Source: Mucilaginibacter sp. 14171R-50 (GTDB taxonomy: Bacteria > Bacteroidota > Bacteroidia > Sphingobacteriales > Sphingobacteriaceae). Taken from it: a stretch of 64,000 nucleotides of DNA. The notes below the pieces were generated by a model, which did no database searches, was not told where the DNA came from, and worked only from the letters and a program-made list of their open reading frames with translations. Position 1 is the first letter of the stretch; each line of letters begins with the position of its first letter. This document shows positions 35,403 to 44,786 of the stretch, piece after piece. The DNA is taken from positions 1,302,001 through 1,366,000 of the forward strand of contig NZ_CP048115.1 in the NCBI RefSeq assembly GCF_010093045.1, in the 5' to 3' direction. Position numbers and translations under genes: made by a program.

Positions 35403-35765
35403 ATGAGTTCGTTTAGAGATTTGATTGCCTATAAGAAGTCGTTCGCGCTTGCTATGGAAATCTTTTGGCTGACAAAGACTTTTCCGAAAGAGGAGACATA
35501 TAGTTTGATAGATCAGATAAGAAGGTCTTCCAGATCAGTATTTGCATGCATTGCTGAAGCTTATAAAAAAAGGAAGTACCCTAATCATTTTGCTAACAAG
35601 CTCACTGATTCTGATATGGAAAACGGTGAAACTCAGGCTTGGCTTGATGTTTCACTGGCTTGTAAATACATTACGCGAGAGAAGTATGATGAACTTAATA
35701 AACAAAGTGAAGAAGTAGGGTATTTGTTGATATACATGATTAATAACCCCGATAAATTTAAATAA
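35403..35765 (+). CDS. four helix bundle protein (S23/IVS family)
   Basis: 120-aa protein of the four-helix-bundle family first seen in 23S rRNA intervening sequences (FRDLIAYKKSFALAMEIFWLTKTFPKEETYSLIDQIRRSSRSVFACIAEAYKK...). Here it is free-standing, away from rRNA, and bracketed by the 19-bp inverted repeat. Its function is unknown; AT content is higher than in tag or polA. Confidence 0.85.
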   Translation: MSSFRDLIAYKKSFALAMEIFWLTKTFPKEETYSLIDQIRRSSRSVFACIAEAYKKRKYPNHFANKLTDSDMENGETQAWLDVSLACKYITREKYDELNKQSEEVGYLLIYMINNPDKFK

Positions 35766-35768
35766 GCG

Positions 35769-36341
35769 ATGACTTTAGACTCAAGACTTTCGACTTCAGG
35801 CTTAATCCGCTGCCGCTGGTGTGGTACCGACCCGCTTTACATGGAATACCACGATAAGGAATGGGGCAAGGTAACGCACGATGATAAGGTGCTGTTCGAG
35901 TTTTTAACCCTCGAATCGGCTCAGGCTGGTTTAAGCTGGATAACCATTTTGCGCAGGCGTGATAATTACCGCCAGGCCTTCGCCGGCTTCGATGTAGAAA
36001 AGGTGGCTAAGTTTGACGGTAAGGACAAGGAACGTTTGTTGAACGACGCCGGTATCATTCGCAACCGTTTAAAGATAGATGCGGCCATACGTAACGCGCA
36101 GCTGTTTATAGCGGTGCAAAAGGAGTTTGGATCGTTTAATAATTACCTGTACAGCTTTATGCCCGATGGTAAACCTATCACTATATACAACGGCCCCCAG
36201 GTAAGCACGCCCGAATCGGACGCAATAAGCAAGGACATGAAAAAACGCGGCTTTAAATTCTTCGGCACCACTATTTGCTACGCCCACATGCAGGCCACCG
36301 GCATGGTTAACGACCATATCCCCGAGTGCAGTTTTAGGTAA
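35769..36341 (+). CDS. tag: DNA-3-methyladenine glycosylase I
   Basis: 190-aa base-excision enzyme removing 3-methyladenine. Zn ligands are Cys15, His28, His183 and Cys187 (ATGMVNDHIPEC); Glu49 corresponds to the catalytic-pocket glutamate. The first 10 residues come from the word repeat and have no family counterpart, but no later ATG precedes the conserved RCRWCG start. Followed by another word-repeat spacer before polA. Confidence 0.93.
   Translation: MTLDSRLSTSGLIRCRWCGTDPLYMEYHDKEWGKVTHDDKVLFEFLTLESAQAGLSWITILRRRDNYRQAFAGFDVEKVAKFDGKDKERLLNDAGIIRNRLKIDAAIRNAQLFIAVQKEFGSFNNYLYSFMPDGKPITIYNGPQVSTPESDAISKDMKKRGFKFFGTTICYAHMQATGMVNDHIPECSFR
35771..35789. repeat. 19-bp inverted repeat flanking the S23 gene, right
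   Basis: GACTTTAGACTCAAGACTT, exact reverse complement of 35322-35340. It encodes residues 2-7 of Tag. Confidence 0.75.
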
Positions 36342-36344
36342 AAT

Positions 36345-36422
36345 AATATCGAACCCCGAATGTTGAACTTCGAACGCCGAAGCCCTTCATCATTTAATAT
36401 TCGAAATTCTGTGTTCGATATT
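36345..36422. repeat. degenerate word-repeat hairpin spacer before polA
   Basis: Perfect terminal arms AATATCGAAC / GTTCGATATT (36345-36354, 36413-36422) enclose GAA-rich words (CCCCGAATGTTGAACTTCG...) and their complements. Confidence 0.6.
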
Positions 36423-36436
36423 AACATCGTGAATTG

Positions 36437-36444
36437 TATTTTTG
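36437..36444 (+). promoter_or_regulatory. putative -7 box of polA
   Basis: TATTTTTG fits TAnnTTTG, 46 bp before the polA ATG and just after the word-repeat hairpin. Confidence 0.45.
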
Positions 36445-36490
36445 AGAAATCGGTGTAAACGCACAACAATCGGTGCAATCAACAAATAAT

Positions 36491-39301
36491 ATGAAGAAGC
36501 TTTTTCTATTGGATGGTATGGCCCTGATATACCGGGCGCATTTTGCCTTGAGTAAAAATCCGCGTTTTACTTCGGGGGGCTTAAATACTTCCGCGGTTAT
36601 GGGGTTCACCAATACGCTGCTGGAAGTTTTGCGTAAAGAGAAACCCACCCACATGGCCGTGGTTTTTGATACCGATGCGCCCACCGAACGCCATACCGAT
36701 TTTGAAGGCTACAAGGCACACCGCCAGGCCATGCCCGAGGATCTGAGCAAAGCTTTACCGTACATATTTAAAGTGGTTTTGGGTTTTAACATTCCGCTGA
36801 TCACTTCCGATGGTTATGAAGCCGATGATATCATAGGCACCCTCGCCAAAAAAGCCGAACAGAAAGGCTATCAGGTTTACTGTATGACACCCGACAAGGA
36901 TTTTGCGCAGCTGGTATCAGAAAATATCCGCATTTACAAACCCGCCCGCATGGGCAACGATATGGAAATATTGGGCGTGAAAGAAGTGCTTGAGAAATGG
37001 GAGATCGAACGCCCGGAACAAGTAATAGATATTCTTGGCCTTTGGGGCGATGCGGTGGATGGGATTCCCGGCATACCGGGCGTGGGCGAAAAAACAGCCA
37101 AAACGCTGATTAAACAATATGGCTCGGTTGAAGAGATTATAGCTCATAGCCACGAACTAAAAGGCAAATTACGCGAAAACGTGGAGCAATACGCTGAGCA
37201 GGGGCTGATGTCGAAAAAGCTGGCTACCATAAATCTAAATTCGCCTGTTGAGCTGGATGAAGCCGGGCTTGAGATGTGTGCGCCAAGTAAAGACCTGCTG
37301 GAGCCCCTGTTTGCCGAGCTGGAATTTAGAACATTAGGCCGCCGTGTATTTGGAGACGATTTTAGCATTACCGAAACCCGGGCGGTATCGGTACAAACCG
37401 ACCTGTTTGGCAACCCCGTGGCCGATGGCCGTACGACACTTGAGGTTGATGTGCAGGATATATACGAAGCGCCAACACAAGTTGAGATCAAAAATATCAA
37501 CACTGTTGAACATGAATATATTTTGGCCGATACCTTTGAAAAACGCGCTGAACTCATTAATATATTAAAACAGCAAAAACACTTTTGCTTTGATACCGAA
37601 ACCACCGGCACCGATGCCAATCATTGCGAATTGGTAGGCTTATCATTCGCGGTGAAGCACCACCAGGGCTGGTATGTGCCCGCTCCGCACGACGAGGCGG
37701 AAGCAAAAAAGATCGTTGCCGAATTTAAACCCGTGTTTGAAGACCCTAATATTGGCAAAACGGGCCAGAACCTTAAATTCGACATACTGATGCTGAAATG
37801 GTATGATGTAGAAATGAAAGGCGACCTGTTTGATACCATGGTGGCGCATTATGTGATAGACCCTGATACCCGCCACAACATGGATATCCTGTCAGAAAAT
37901 TACCTGCAATACAAGCCGGTTTCAATCACGGAGCTTATTGGCCCTAAAGGCAAGAATCAAGGTAACATGCGCGATGTGGAGATCGAGAAAATAAAAGATT
38001 ACGCCGCCGAAGATGCCGATGTTACCCTGCAGCTACGCACCGTTTTTGAGCCGAAGATAAAAGAAGTAGAGGCAGAAGACCTGTTGCATAAAATCGAGAA
38101 CCCGCTGATATACGTGCTGGCCGATATTGAGCACGAAGGTGTACGTATTGACCATGATACCCTGCGCGAATTTTCAAAAGAGCTAGAAACCGATATCGCT
38201 AAATTGGAGAAAACCGTATTTGAAAAAGCGGGCGTTAGGTTCAATATCGCATCGCCAAAGCAACTGGGCGAGGTGCTATTTGAGAAACTGATGCTCGACC
38301 CAAAAGCCAAAAAAACAAAGACAGGGCAGTACCAAACCGGCGAGGACGTATTGCTATCGCTTGCGGCTAAAAGCGATATTGTAAGGGATATACTGGATTT
38401 CCGTCAACTGCAAAAGCTGAAATCCACCTATGTAGATGCCCTCCCCACCATGGTGAACCCTAAAACGGGGCGTGTGCACACCAGCTATAACCAGGCGGTG
38501 GCGGCCACGGGCAGGTTAAGCTCTAATAATCCAAACCTGCAAAACATCCCCATTCGTACCGAACGGGGCCGCGAGGTGAGGAAAGCCTTTATCCCACGCG
38601 ATGAGAATCACAGCATTGTATCTGCCGATTATTCGCAGATCGAGCTGCGCATCATTGCCCAGATCAGCAAAGACCCCAACATGTGCCAGGCTTTTGTAGA
38701 TAATATAGATATCCACACCGCCACGGCTGCCAAAGTGTATGGGGTTGGTATAGATGAGGTGGACAGTACCCAGCGCCGCAATGCCAAAGCGGTAAATTTT
38801 GGAATTATCTATGGGCAGTCGGCCTTTGGGTTATCGCAAAACCTGGGCATCCCGCGTAAGGAAGCGGCCGAGATCATCGAAAACTATTTTGCACAATACC
38901 CCGGCATCAAGCAATACATGGCCGATACCATGAACTTTGCCCGCGAGAACGGCTACGTATGCACGCTGATGGGCCGCCGTCGTTACCTGCGCGATATTAA
39001 CAGCGCCAACCAAACCGTACGCGGCTTTGCAGAACGAAATGCTATAAACGCGCCCATACAGGGCTCCGCGGCGGATATGATCAAGATAGCCATGATCAAC
39101 ATTCATCGCGAGTTTAAAGCCCTGAAGCTGGGTGCCCGCATGACCATGCAGGTGCATGATGAGTTGGTGTTTGACGTGCCTAACCACGAGATAGAAATTG
39201 TAAAGCCTATCATTGTGGAGAACATGAAGAACGCCATTAAAACCGAAGTGCCAATAATGGTAGAAATTGGTACAGGGTTGAATTGGTTAGAGGCGCATTA
39301 A
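36491..39301 (+). CDS. polA: DNA polymerase I
   Basis: 936-aa repair and Okazaki-processing polymerase. Domain order: 5'-3' exonuclease (about 1-290, with GYEADDIIGTLA), 3'-5' proofreading exonuclease (about 345-530, intact DxE in FCFDTETTG), family A polymerase (about 560-936: DYSQIELRIIAQ, RRNAKAVNFGIIYGQ, MQVHDELVFDV). Proofreading residues are kept, unlike in some lineages. Start at 36491 (MKKLFLLDG); an in-frame GTG at 36473 is less likely. Confidence 0.97.
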   Translation: MKKLFLLDGMALIYRAHFALSKNPRFTSGGLNTSAVMGFTNTLLEVLRKEKPTHMAVVFDTDAPTERHTDFEGYKAHRQAMPEDLSKALPYIFKVVLGFNIPLITSDGYEADDIIGTLAKKAEQKGYQVYCMTPDKDFAQLVSENIRIYKPARMGNDMEILGVKEVLEKWEIERPEQVIDILGLWGDAVDGIPGIPGVGEKTAKTLIKQYGSVEEIIAHSHELKGKLRENVEQYAEQGLMSKKLATINLNSPVELDEAGLEMCAPSKDLLEPLFAELEFRTLGRRVFGDDFSITETRAVSVQTDLFGNPVADGRTTLEVDVQDIYEAPTQVEIKNINTVEHEYILADTFEKRAELINILKQQKHFCFDTETTGTDANHCELVGLSFAVKHHQGWYVPAPHDEAEAKKIVAEFKPVFEDPNIGKTGQNLKFDILMLKWYDVEMKGDLFDTMVAHYVIDPDTRHNMDILSENYLQYKPVSITELIGPKGKNQGNMRDVEIEKIKDYAAEDADVTLQLRTVFEPKIKEVEAEDLLHKIENPLIYVLADIEHEGVRIDHDTLREFSKELETDIAKLEKTVFEKAGVRFNIASPKQLGEVLFEKLMLDPKAKKTKTGQYQTGEDVLLSLAAKSDIVRDILDFRQLQKLKSTYVDALPTMVNPKTGRVHTSYNQAVAATGRLSSNNPNLQNIPIRTERGREVRKAFIPRDENHSIVSADYSQIELRIIAQISKDPNMCQAFVDNIDIHTATAAKVYGVGIDEVDSTQRRNAKAVNFGIIYGQSAFGLSQNLGIPRKEAAEIIENYFAQYPGIKQYMADTMNFARENGYVCTLMGRRRYLRDINSANQTVRGFAERNAINAPIQGSAADMIKIAMINIHREFKALKLGARMTMQVHDELVFDVPNHEIEIVKPIIVENMKNAIKTEVPIMVEIGTGLNWLEAH

Positions 39302-39367
39302 ATTATTTAAAAGCTCTTCGCAACTATTGAAGAATGTTTATCGTCTTCAAAATAGTTATCATAATTT

Positions 39368-40465
39368 ATGAAGAAATTATTTCTCTGTTTTATTGTATTG
39401 TTTCCGATAGGCGCATTTGCGCAGAATTGCAACTGCCTGGTAAATTTTGATTACGTCACAAGCCATGTAACCGATAACTATTCCGGGTATACCGACAAGG
39501 TAAAAAACAAGAACCTGAAGGAATTTAACACTTTCACCGGGCAGTTACGCCAAAGGGCGTTAAAAGCAACCGGTACAGACTCCTGTTATGTGATATTAAA
39601 AACATGGGTCAATTACTTTAAAGACCATCATCTTAGGGTGCAATTAGATTGGCGTTACCGGGAAAAGTATCCTGAACAGATTAAACAGCTTGATAAGCTT
39701 TTTGCCGCGAAACAAACTTTACCCGGATCTGGCGAGAAATTAGATAGCCAAACGAGTATAAAGCAGTTCAACGCTAATACTATACTCATCAGGCTCCCTT
39801 CATTTGAATGGAGTGAGAAGAAAATAATCGACAGCCTTTTTAAAGCCCATCAGGAAAGTTTAAAAACAGCTCCTAACTGGATCATAGATGTTCGTGGTAA
39901 CGGCGGCGGCACTGATTATGCATTCAATGCTTTACTGCCGTATATCTACGCCAATCCGATAAATATTAAACCGGATGAATATCGCTCATCAAAAGATAAT
40001 ATTGCCCTCTTAGAAGGCAATTTAAAGGACCCGGATATCTCCGGGCAGGCTAAAGAATTTTTGAGGAACGTAATTAGCCTGATGAAGTTACATCCAAACC
40101 AGTTTGTAAACCCCTCCGGCAAAGAGTCTTTTGAGATCAAATATGATTCCGTTTATCAATTTCCGCAGAAGATAGCGATATTAATAGACAGAAATAGTGC
40201 AAGCTCTACCGAATCGTTTTTGCTGACGGCGATGCAAAGCAAAAAAGTAAAAGTTTACGGTGAAAACTCGGCAGGTATATTAGATTATGGCAGCTATCAG
40301 TATTTTGATATTCCCTGTGCTGACCTTAATCTTGTTATTCCCATTGCAAGGTCAAAAAGGTTGCCTCAATATCCTATAGACAACACCGGGATCGCCCCAA
40401 ATGTGAAGATCGATGTAAAAGAGAGGGACAAAATTAAGTATATTCAAAAACGGTTGGAGAAATAA
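39368..40465 (+). CDS. S41 family peptidase (C-terminal processing protease-like)
   Basis: 365-aa secreted or periplasmic protein with a signal peptide (about 1-18, ...GAFAQN). The S41/tail-specific protease domain includes IIDVRGNGGGTDYAF (about 174-188) and the catalytic-serine segment DRNSASSTESF near 272-282, followed by GENSAGILDYG. No PDZ domain is evident. Lone gene between polA and glgA. Confidence 0.88.
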   Translation: MKKLFLCFIVLFPIGAFAQNCNCLVNFDYVTSHVTDNYSGYTDKVKNKNLKEFNTFTGQLRQRALKATGTDSCYVILKTWVNYFKDHHLRVQLDWRYREKYPEQIKQLDKLFAAKQTLPGSGEKLDSQTSIKQFNANTILIRLPSFEWSEKKIIDSLFKAHQESLKTAPNWIIDVRGNGGGTDYAFNALLPYIYANPINIKPDEYRSSKDNIALLEGNLKDPDISGQAKEFLRNVISLMKLHPNQFVNPSGKESFEIKYDSVYQFPQKIAILIDRNSASSTESFLLTAMQSKKVKVYGENSAGILDYGSYQYFDIPCADLNLVIPIARSKRLPQYPIDNTGIAPNVKIDVKERDKIKYIQKRLEK

Positions 40466-40672
40466 GGGTTGGGGAATCCTACCTGTATGATCAGTGCATC
40501 AAATCATTAACAAATTCATAATTAACCCTGCGCCGCAATTTATATTAATGCCGAAATTGCAATTAACCTCTGTATCTGATTAAATAATATCACTTTTTTA
40601 AACACATTTTTAAAATTATGTGTTTGTTCATTTGGGGAAATGTTTAGTACCTTAACCCTTATATAATCCCAA

Positions 40673-42097
40673 ATGAGAATTTTCCACCTGAGCGCCGAAT
40701 GCTATCCTATTGCTAAAGTAGGGGGGCTTGCCGATGTGGTTGGCGCATTGCCTAAATATCAGAATTTGTCAGGCTTACAGGCGGCCGTTGTAATGCCTTT
40801 TTACAACCGTAAGTTTGTTGTTGACAATACGTTTGATGTTGTTTTTCAGGGTGCAACTTTGCTGGGCACGCGGCGTATTTATTTCGAGATTTTAAAAGAA
40901 CAAACTGATAAACTTGGCTTTGAGCTGTATCTAGTAAAAATACCCGGCCTGCTTGACAGGGAAAATGTATACAGCTACCCGGATGAAAAAGAGCAGTTCA
41001 TCGCTTTCCAGATAGCGTTTTTAGATTGGATAAACTGGAGCGGCCAAACGCCCGATCTGATACATTGCCACGATCACCACTCGGGCCTGGTGCCGTTTAT
41101 GATGTACCACTCAAACCTGTACCGCCGGCTGGCCCATATACCCACCATATTTACCATACACAACGGACAGTATCACGGTGCGTTTGGCTGGGAGAATTTA
41201 AATTACCTGCCCGAAATTGATTTTTATAAAACCGGCCTGCTGGACTGGAACGGCGGGATTAACCCGCTGGCATCCGCAGTAAAATGCTGCTGGAGATACA
41301 CCACCGTTTCGCCGAGTTACCTGCACGAACTTAGTGTTAACTCAAACGGGTTGGAGTATTTGTTTTATGTAGAAAGGGATAAAGGCGTAGGCATTATCAA
41401 CGGCATTGATACCGACGTTTGGGAGCCCGAAACCGACCCGATGCTGGCAGCGCATTTTGATGCGTCAACGGTTACCGAGGGCAAGCAAAAAAACAAGGAT
41501 ATTTTGTGCGACAGGTTTGGGTTATCTGCAGATAAGCCGCTGGTAGCGTTCATAGGCCGCCTGGTAGGCGAGAAGGGGTCAGATATGCTGCCTGAAGCAA
41601 TTGAAAAGAGCGTTAAAGAACATGGCGATAAGGTCAACTTTTTGATACTTGGCGCCGGGGAAAGCGCAACGGAACAAGCATTAACTTTGTTAAAAGAACA
41701 ATACCCGCAAAACGTAAATGTATTTATTGGGTACGACGAAGCGTTGGCGCATTTAATTTATGCCGGCGCCGATTTCCTGCTGATGCCATCGCGAGTGGAG
41801 CCTTGTGGCTTAAACCAGATGTATGCCATGCGTTATGGCACTATGCCGCTGGTACGCAGCACAGGGGGCCTGAAAGATACCGTAATAGATTTTGGCGAAG
41901 AAGGTGGTTACGGCATACGATTTGAAGAAGTAACTGTAGAAGATATTTGCACGTCGGTGGCCCGTGCAGTTGTAGTATATAAAGACAGCCGCAAAATGCA
42001 AGCATTACGCAAGCGCATGATGGCCCTCGATTTTTCGTGGGCACGCTCGGCAAAAGAATATATAAACCTTTATGAAAGTTTAATTCCAAAGATATGA
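40673..42097 (+). CDS. glgA: glycogen synthase
   Basis: 474-aa GT5 glycosyltransferase extending glycogen from ADP-glucose. N-terminal KVGGLADVVGALPK (15-28) is the nucleotide-sugar binding motif (KTGGL in many homologues, here KVGGL); HNGQYHG, GIDTDVWEPETD and the C-terminal PSRVEPCGLNQMYAM with FIGRLVGEKG complete the GT-B site. Overlaps glgC by 4 bp (ATGA). Confidence 0.94.
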   Translation: MRIFHLSAECYPIAKVGGLADVVGALPKYQNLSGLQAAVVMPFYNRKFVVDNTFDVVFQGATLLGTRRIYFEILKEQTDKLGFELYLVKIPGLLDRENVYSYPDEKEQFIAFQIAFLDWINWSGQTPDLIHCHDHHSGLVPFMMYHSNLYRRLAHIPTIFTIHNGQYHGAFGWENLNYLPEIDFYKTGLLDWNGGINPLASAVKCCWRYTTVSPSYLHELSVNSNGLEYLFYVERDKGVGIINGIDTDVWEPETDPMLAAHFDASTVTEGKQKNKDILCDRFGLSADKPLVAFIGRLVGEKGSDMLPEAIEKSVKEHGDKVNFLILGAGESATEQALTLLKEQYPQNVNVFIGYDEALAHLIYAGADFLLMPSRVEPCGLNQMYAMRYGTMPLVRSTGGLKDTVIDFGEEGGYGIRFEEVTVEDICTSVARAVVVYKDSRKMQALRKRMMALDFSWARSAKEYINLYESLIPKI

Positions 42098-43356
42098 CAT
42101 CAAAAGTAATCAGTATTGTACTTGGAGGCGGCCAGGGTAGCCGTTTAGCACCACTTACATTAACCCGTTCAAAACCGGCAGTGCCAATTGCGGGCAAATA
42201 TCGTTTGGTGGATATCCCCATCTCTAACTGTTTGCACTCAAATATCAGCCGTATATTTGTGTTAACGCAGTTTAACTCGGCATCGTTAAACAAACACATC
42301 AAAAACACTTACCATTTCAGCACGTTCAGCACGGCTTTTGTTGATATTTTGGCTGCAGAGCAAACGCCAACCAGCGGCGGATGGTTCCAGGGTACGGCCG
42401 ATGCGGTTAGGCAAAGCCTGCATCACCTGGCTACGCACGATTTTGAATACGTGCTGATATTATCAGGCGATCAGCTGTATCAGATGGATTTTGAGGAGAT
42501 GATACAAAAGCATATTGATACAGGTGCGGATATATCTATAGCCACCATTCCCGTACACGCGAATGATGTGCCGGGCTTTGGGATTCTTAAAACGGATGAA
42601 AACAGCATGATAACCGCCTTTATTGAAAAGCCTAAAAAGGATTTCGAGAGCTGGGCATCTGAAGTGAGTGATGAGATGAAAGCAGAGGGGCGTGTTTACC
42701 TGGCATCAATGGGTATATACCTGTTTAACCGTAAATTACTATACGAGTTGTTGGAAGGAAACGATGATCCGGACTTTGGGAAAGAAATCATCCCGCAGGC
42801 CATCACCGGCCACAAAGTTTTAAGCTATCAGTACGAAGGCTATTGGACAGATATCGGGACTATCCCTTCGTTTTTTGAAGCTAACCTGGGCCTTACTGAT
42901 GACATTCCAAAATTCGACCTGTTTAATAAGAACCAGATATACACACGCGCGCGTATGTTGCCCCCTACAAAAATATCGGGTACACTAATAGACCGTTCTA
43001 TTATTGCCGATGGCTGTATCATCAATGCCGCGCACATTATCCATTCCATAATTGGTATACGTACCCGCATTGGCGTGGCCAGCGAAATTGAAAGCTGTTA
43101 TGTAATGGGTAGCGACAATTATCAAACCCTTGAAGATATAGCCGAGGCAAAAGCTACCGGCGCGCCTATTATGGGTATCGGAGACAGATGCTGCATAAAA
43201 AACGCCATTATAGACAAAAACACGTACATAGGCAACGATGTAAAAATAAATTGCGGCGGGCCTTTGCCTGACGGCGATTTCCCGACATATACGGTAACTG
43301 ATGGTATTGTGATAGTTAAGAAACGCGCTGTAATACCAAGCGGAACGGTGATATAA
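42094..43356 (+). CDS. glgC: glucose-1-phosphate adenylyltransferase
   Basis: 420-aa ADP-glucose pyrophosphorylase, the regulated first step of glycogen synthesis. N-terminal pyrophosphorylase motif GGGQGSRLAPLTLTRSKPAVP (about 9-29) and substrate-binding FIEKPK (near 174); C-terminal left-handed beta-helix (about 290-420). Overlaps glgA, so the two are translationally coupled. Transcription ends at the palindrome 43453-43488. Confidence 0.95.
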   Translation: MTSKVISIVLGGGQGSRLAPLTLTRSKPAVPIAGKYRLVDIPISNCLHSNISRIFVLTQFNSASLNKHIKNTYHFSTFSTAFVDILAAEQTPTSGGWFQGTADAVRQSLHHLATHDFEYVLILSGDQLYQMDFEEMIQKHIDTGADISIATIPVHANDVPGFGILKTDENSMITAFIEKPKKDFESWASEVSDEMKAEGRVYLASMGIYLFNRKLLYELLEGNDDPDFGKEIIPQAITGHKVLSYQYEGYWTDIGTIPSFFEANLGLTDDIPKFDLFNKNQIYTRARMLPPTKISGTLIDRSIIADGCIINAAHIIHSIIGIRTRIGVASEIESCYVMGSDNYQTLEDIAEAKATGAPIMGIGDRCCIKNAIIDKNTYIGNDVKINCGGPLPDGDFPTYTVTDGIVIVKKRAVIPSGTVI

Positions 43357-43385
43357 GCTTGTTGAGAACACCTACTTAGCAGAAA

Positions 43386-43420
43386 GTGTTCACGTTCGGC
43401 GCACGTGAACACCGTGAACA
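43386..43420. repeat. 35-bp dispersed hairpin repeat, copy 2
   Basis: 34 of 35 bases identical to 18356-18390. Contains perfect arms GTGTTCACG / CGTGAACAC around TTCGGCGCA. Confidence 0.8.
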
Positions 43421-43452
43421 GACATGAACGCTTGATAATCAGCTAATTAATA

Positions 43453-43488
43453 AAACGGGTGGTGACAGTATACTGTCACCACCCGTTT
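43453..43488. terminator. 36-bp perfect palindrome, bidirectional terminator
   Basis: 18-bp half-sites (43453-43470 and 43471-43488) are exact reverse complements, GGGTGGTGACAGTA/TACTGTCACCACCC with A/T ends, between convergent glgC and the MBL hydrolase gene. A loopless perfect palindrome of this length is unusual; a bidirectional terminator is the likeliest role. Confidence 0.8.
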
Positions 43489-43544
43489 CGTTTAATATTA
43501 TATCAGAAGAGAAGGCGCCCCACGTTTTTTAGACAGCCTTTATG

Positions 43545-44222
43545 TTATAGCTCTATGCTTTCGCCAATGGCCGGCAGCTTTAAATTAAGCCCGGCGTGTA
43601 TAAATTTACCGGCAACTTCTTCTTTATCTATCTTGATCACCGGGAACGAATCGTAGTGTATGCCGATAATGTTTTTACAATTGATGAACGCGGCGGCCTT
43701 AATAGCATCGTCGGCTCCCATGGTATAATTATCGCCTATTGGCAAAAGTGCCCAATCAAGGTTCTCGTCCTCCAGTAGTTTCATATCATAAGTAAGCGCT
43801 GTATCACCTGCAAAGTATATTTTTTTTCCTTCGGATGATAGTACAAAACCGGCAGGGTTACCGCCGTTGCTGCCATCGGGTAGTGCGCTGGAGTGTACAG
43901 CGTTTACCATTTTAACGCGGCCAAACTCAAAGTTGAAGCCACCGCCAATGTTCATGCCGTGTACATTGGTTATGCCCTGCTTACCCAGCCAACCCGCAAT
44001 TTCGGCAATGCATATAATTTTTGCACCACTGTTTTTTTGAACAGTTACCAGGTCGGCAACGTGGTCGCCGTGCCCGTGCGATACCAATATATAGTCGGGT
44101 TTTAGGCTGTTAACATCAATGTTTTTAGCCAGGTCGTTCGGCGTGATGAACGGGTCGAATAACAATGTTTTGCCGTCGGTCACGATCTCAACGGTCGACT
44201 GGCCATAATAGGTAAGTTTCAT
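43545..44222 (-). CDS. metal-dependent hydrolase (UPF0173, MBL fold)
   Basis: 225-aa metallo-beta-lactamase-fold hydrolase. Metal motif HGHGDH (His49, His51, Asp53, His54), NAVHSS (about 101-106), FAGDTALTYDMKLL and a C-terminal GIHYDSFP segment are all present. Physiological substrate unknown. Stands alone on the minus strand between two repeats. Confidence 0.9.
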   Translation of the reverse strand: MKLTYYGQSTVEIVTDGKTLLFDPFITPNDLAKNIDVNSLKPDYILVSHGHGDHVADLVTVQKNSGAKIICIAEIAGWLGKQGITNVHGMNIGGGFNFEFGRVKMVNAVHSSALPDGSNGGNPAGFVLSSEGKKIYFAGDTALTYDMKLLEDENLDWALLPIGDNYTMGADDAIKAAAFINCKNIIGIHYDSFPVIKIDKEEVAGKFIHAGLNLKLPAIGESIEL

Positions 44223-44229
44223 AGATTTT

Positions 44230-44352
44230 AAATGTGCAGATATGCAAATGTGCGTATGTGCAGATTATTAGCACATCGCTTTGCATACCCTGGTTATTAA
44301 ATATTCATAAGCTCATCTGTGCATTTGCATGTTCACGCAATTGCACATCTGT
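44230..44352. repeat. degenerate word-repeat hairpin spacer
   Basis: Left arm 44230-44265 reiterates TGTGCAGAT/ATGCAAATG words; right arm 44313-44352 holds their reverse complements (CATTTGCATG, GCACATCTG). Lies between the MBL hydrolase and ybaB, upstream of the former. Confidence 0.55.
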
Positions 44353-44356
44353 CACT

Positions 44357-44671
44357 TTATTTACCAAACAGGTTGCCTAATCCGCCCATTCCGCCCAGCA
44401 TGGCACTGGTCATGGCTGCCATTTCGCTCTGGCTTACGTTTTCGGCCTGCTCCATGGCTTTGTTTATAGCAACAACCAGCAGTTCTTCCAGTTCCTCTTT
44501 ATCGGCTTCTTTCAAAAAAGCTTCGTCAATAGCAACCGATTTAACCACTTTGTTGCCATTTGCCTGTACGGTTATTTTGCCACCCTCGGCGGTGCCGGTA
44601 ACGGTTATGGCATCCAAACGTTGTTTTACTTCGCCCGCCTTTTGCTGGGCCTCCATTAGTTTATCGAACAT
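44357..44671 (-). CDS. YbaB/EbfC nucleoid-associated protein
   Basis: 104-aa DNA-binding protein of the YbaB/EbfC family (MEAQQKAGEVKQRLDAITVTGTAEGGKITVQANGN...). It forms small dimers that bind DNA. Not next to recR or dnaX here, its usual partners. Its 3' end is followed by the word-repeat spacer. Confidence 0.9.
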   Translation of the reverse strand: MFDKLMEAQQKAGEVKQRLDAITVTGTAEGGKITVQANGNKVVKSVAIDEAFLKEADKEELEELLVVAINKAMEQAENVSQSEMAAMTSAMLGGMGGLGNLFGK

Positions 44672-44685
44672 GTTACCCCCTAATC

Positions 44686-44786
44686 TTCGCCCCCTAACCC
44701 CCTAAAGGGGGAATAGAAGTTGACTGTTTTATTTTAACATTGTTATTTAATTCAAAAACTCCCCTCTTCAGGGGGCCGGGGGCTAA
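44686..44786. repeat. C/G-rich inverted repeat ending at serine hydrolase stop
   Basis: Arms 44686-44711 and 44761-44786 (about 26 bp, a few mismatches; cores CCCCCTAAAGGGGG and TTCAGGGGGCCGGGGG). The right arm overlaps the stop codon of the serine hydrolase gene. Confidence 0.6.

Noticed and set aside
35322..35789. Insertion-sequence termini around the S23 gene
   Set aside because: The 19-bp arms resemble the local word-repeat spacers, and there is no transposase or clear target duplication.
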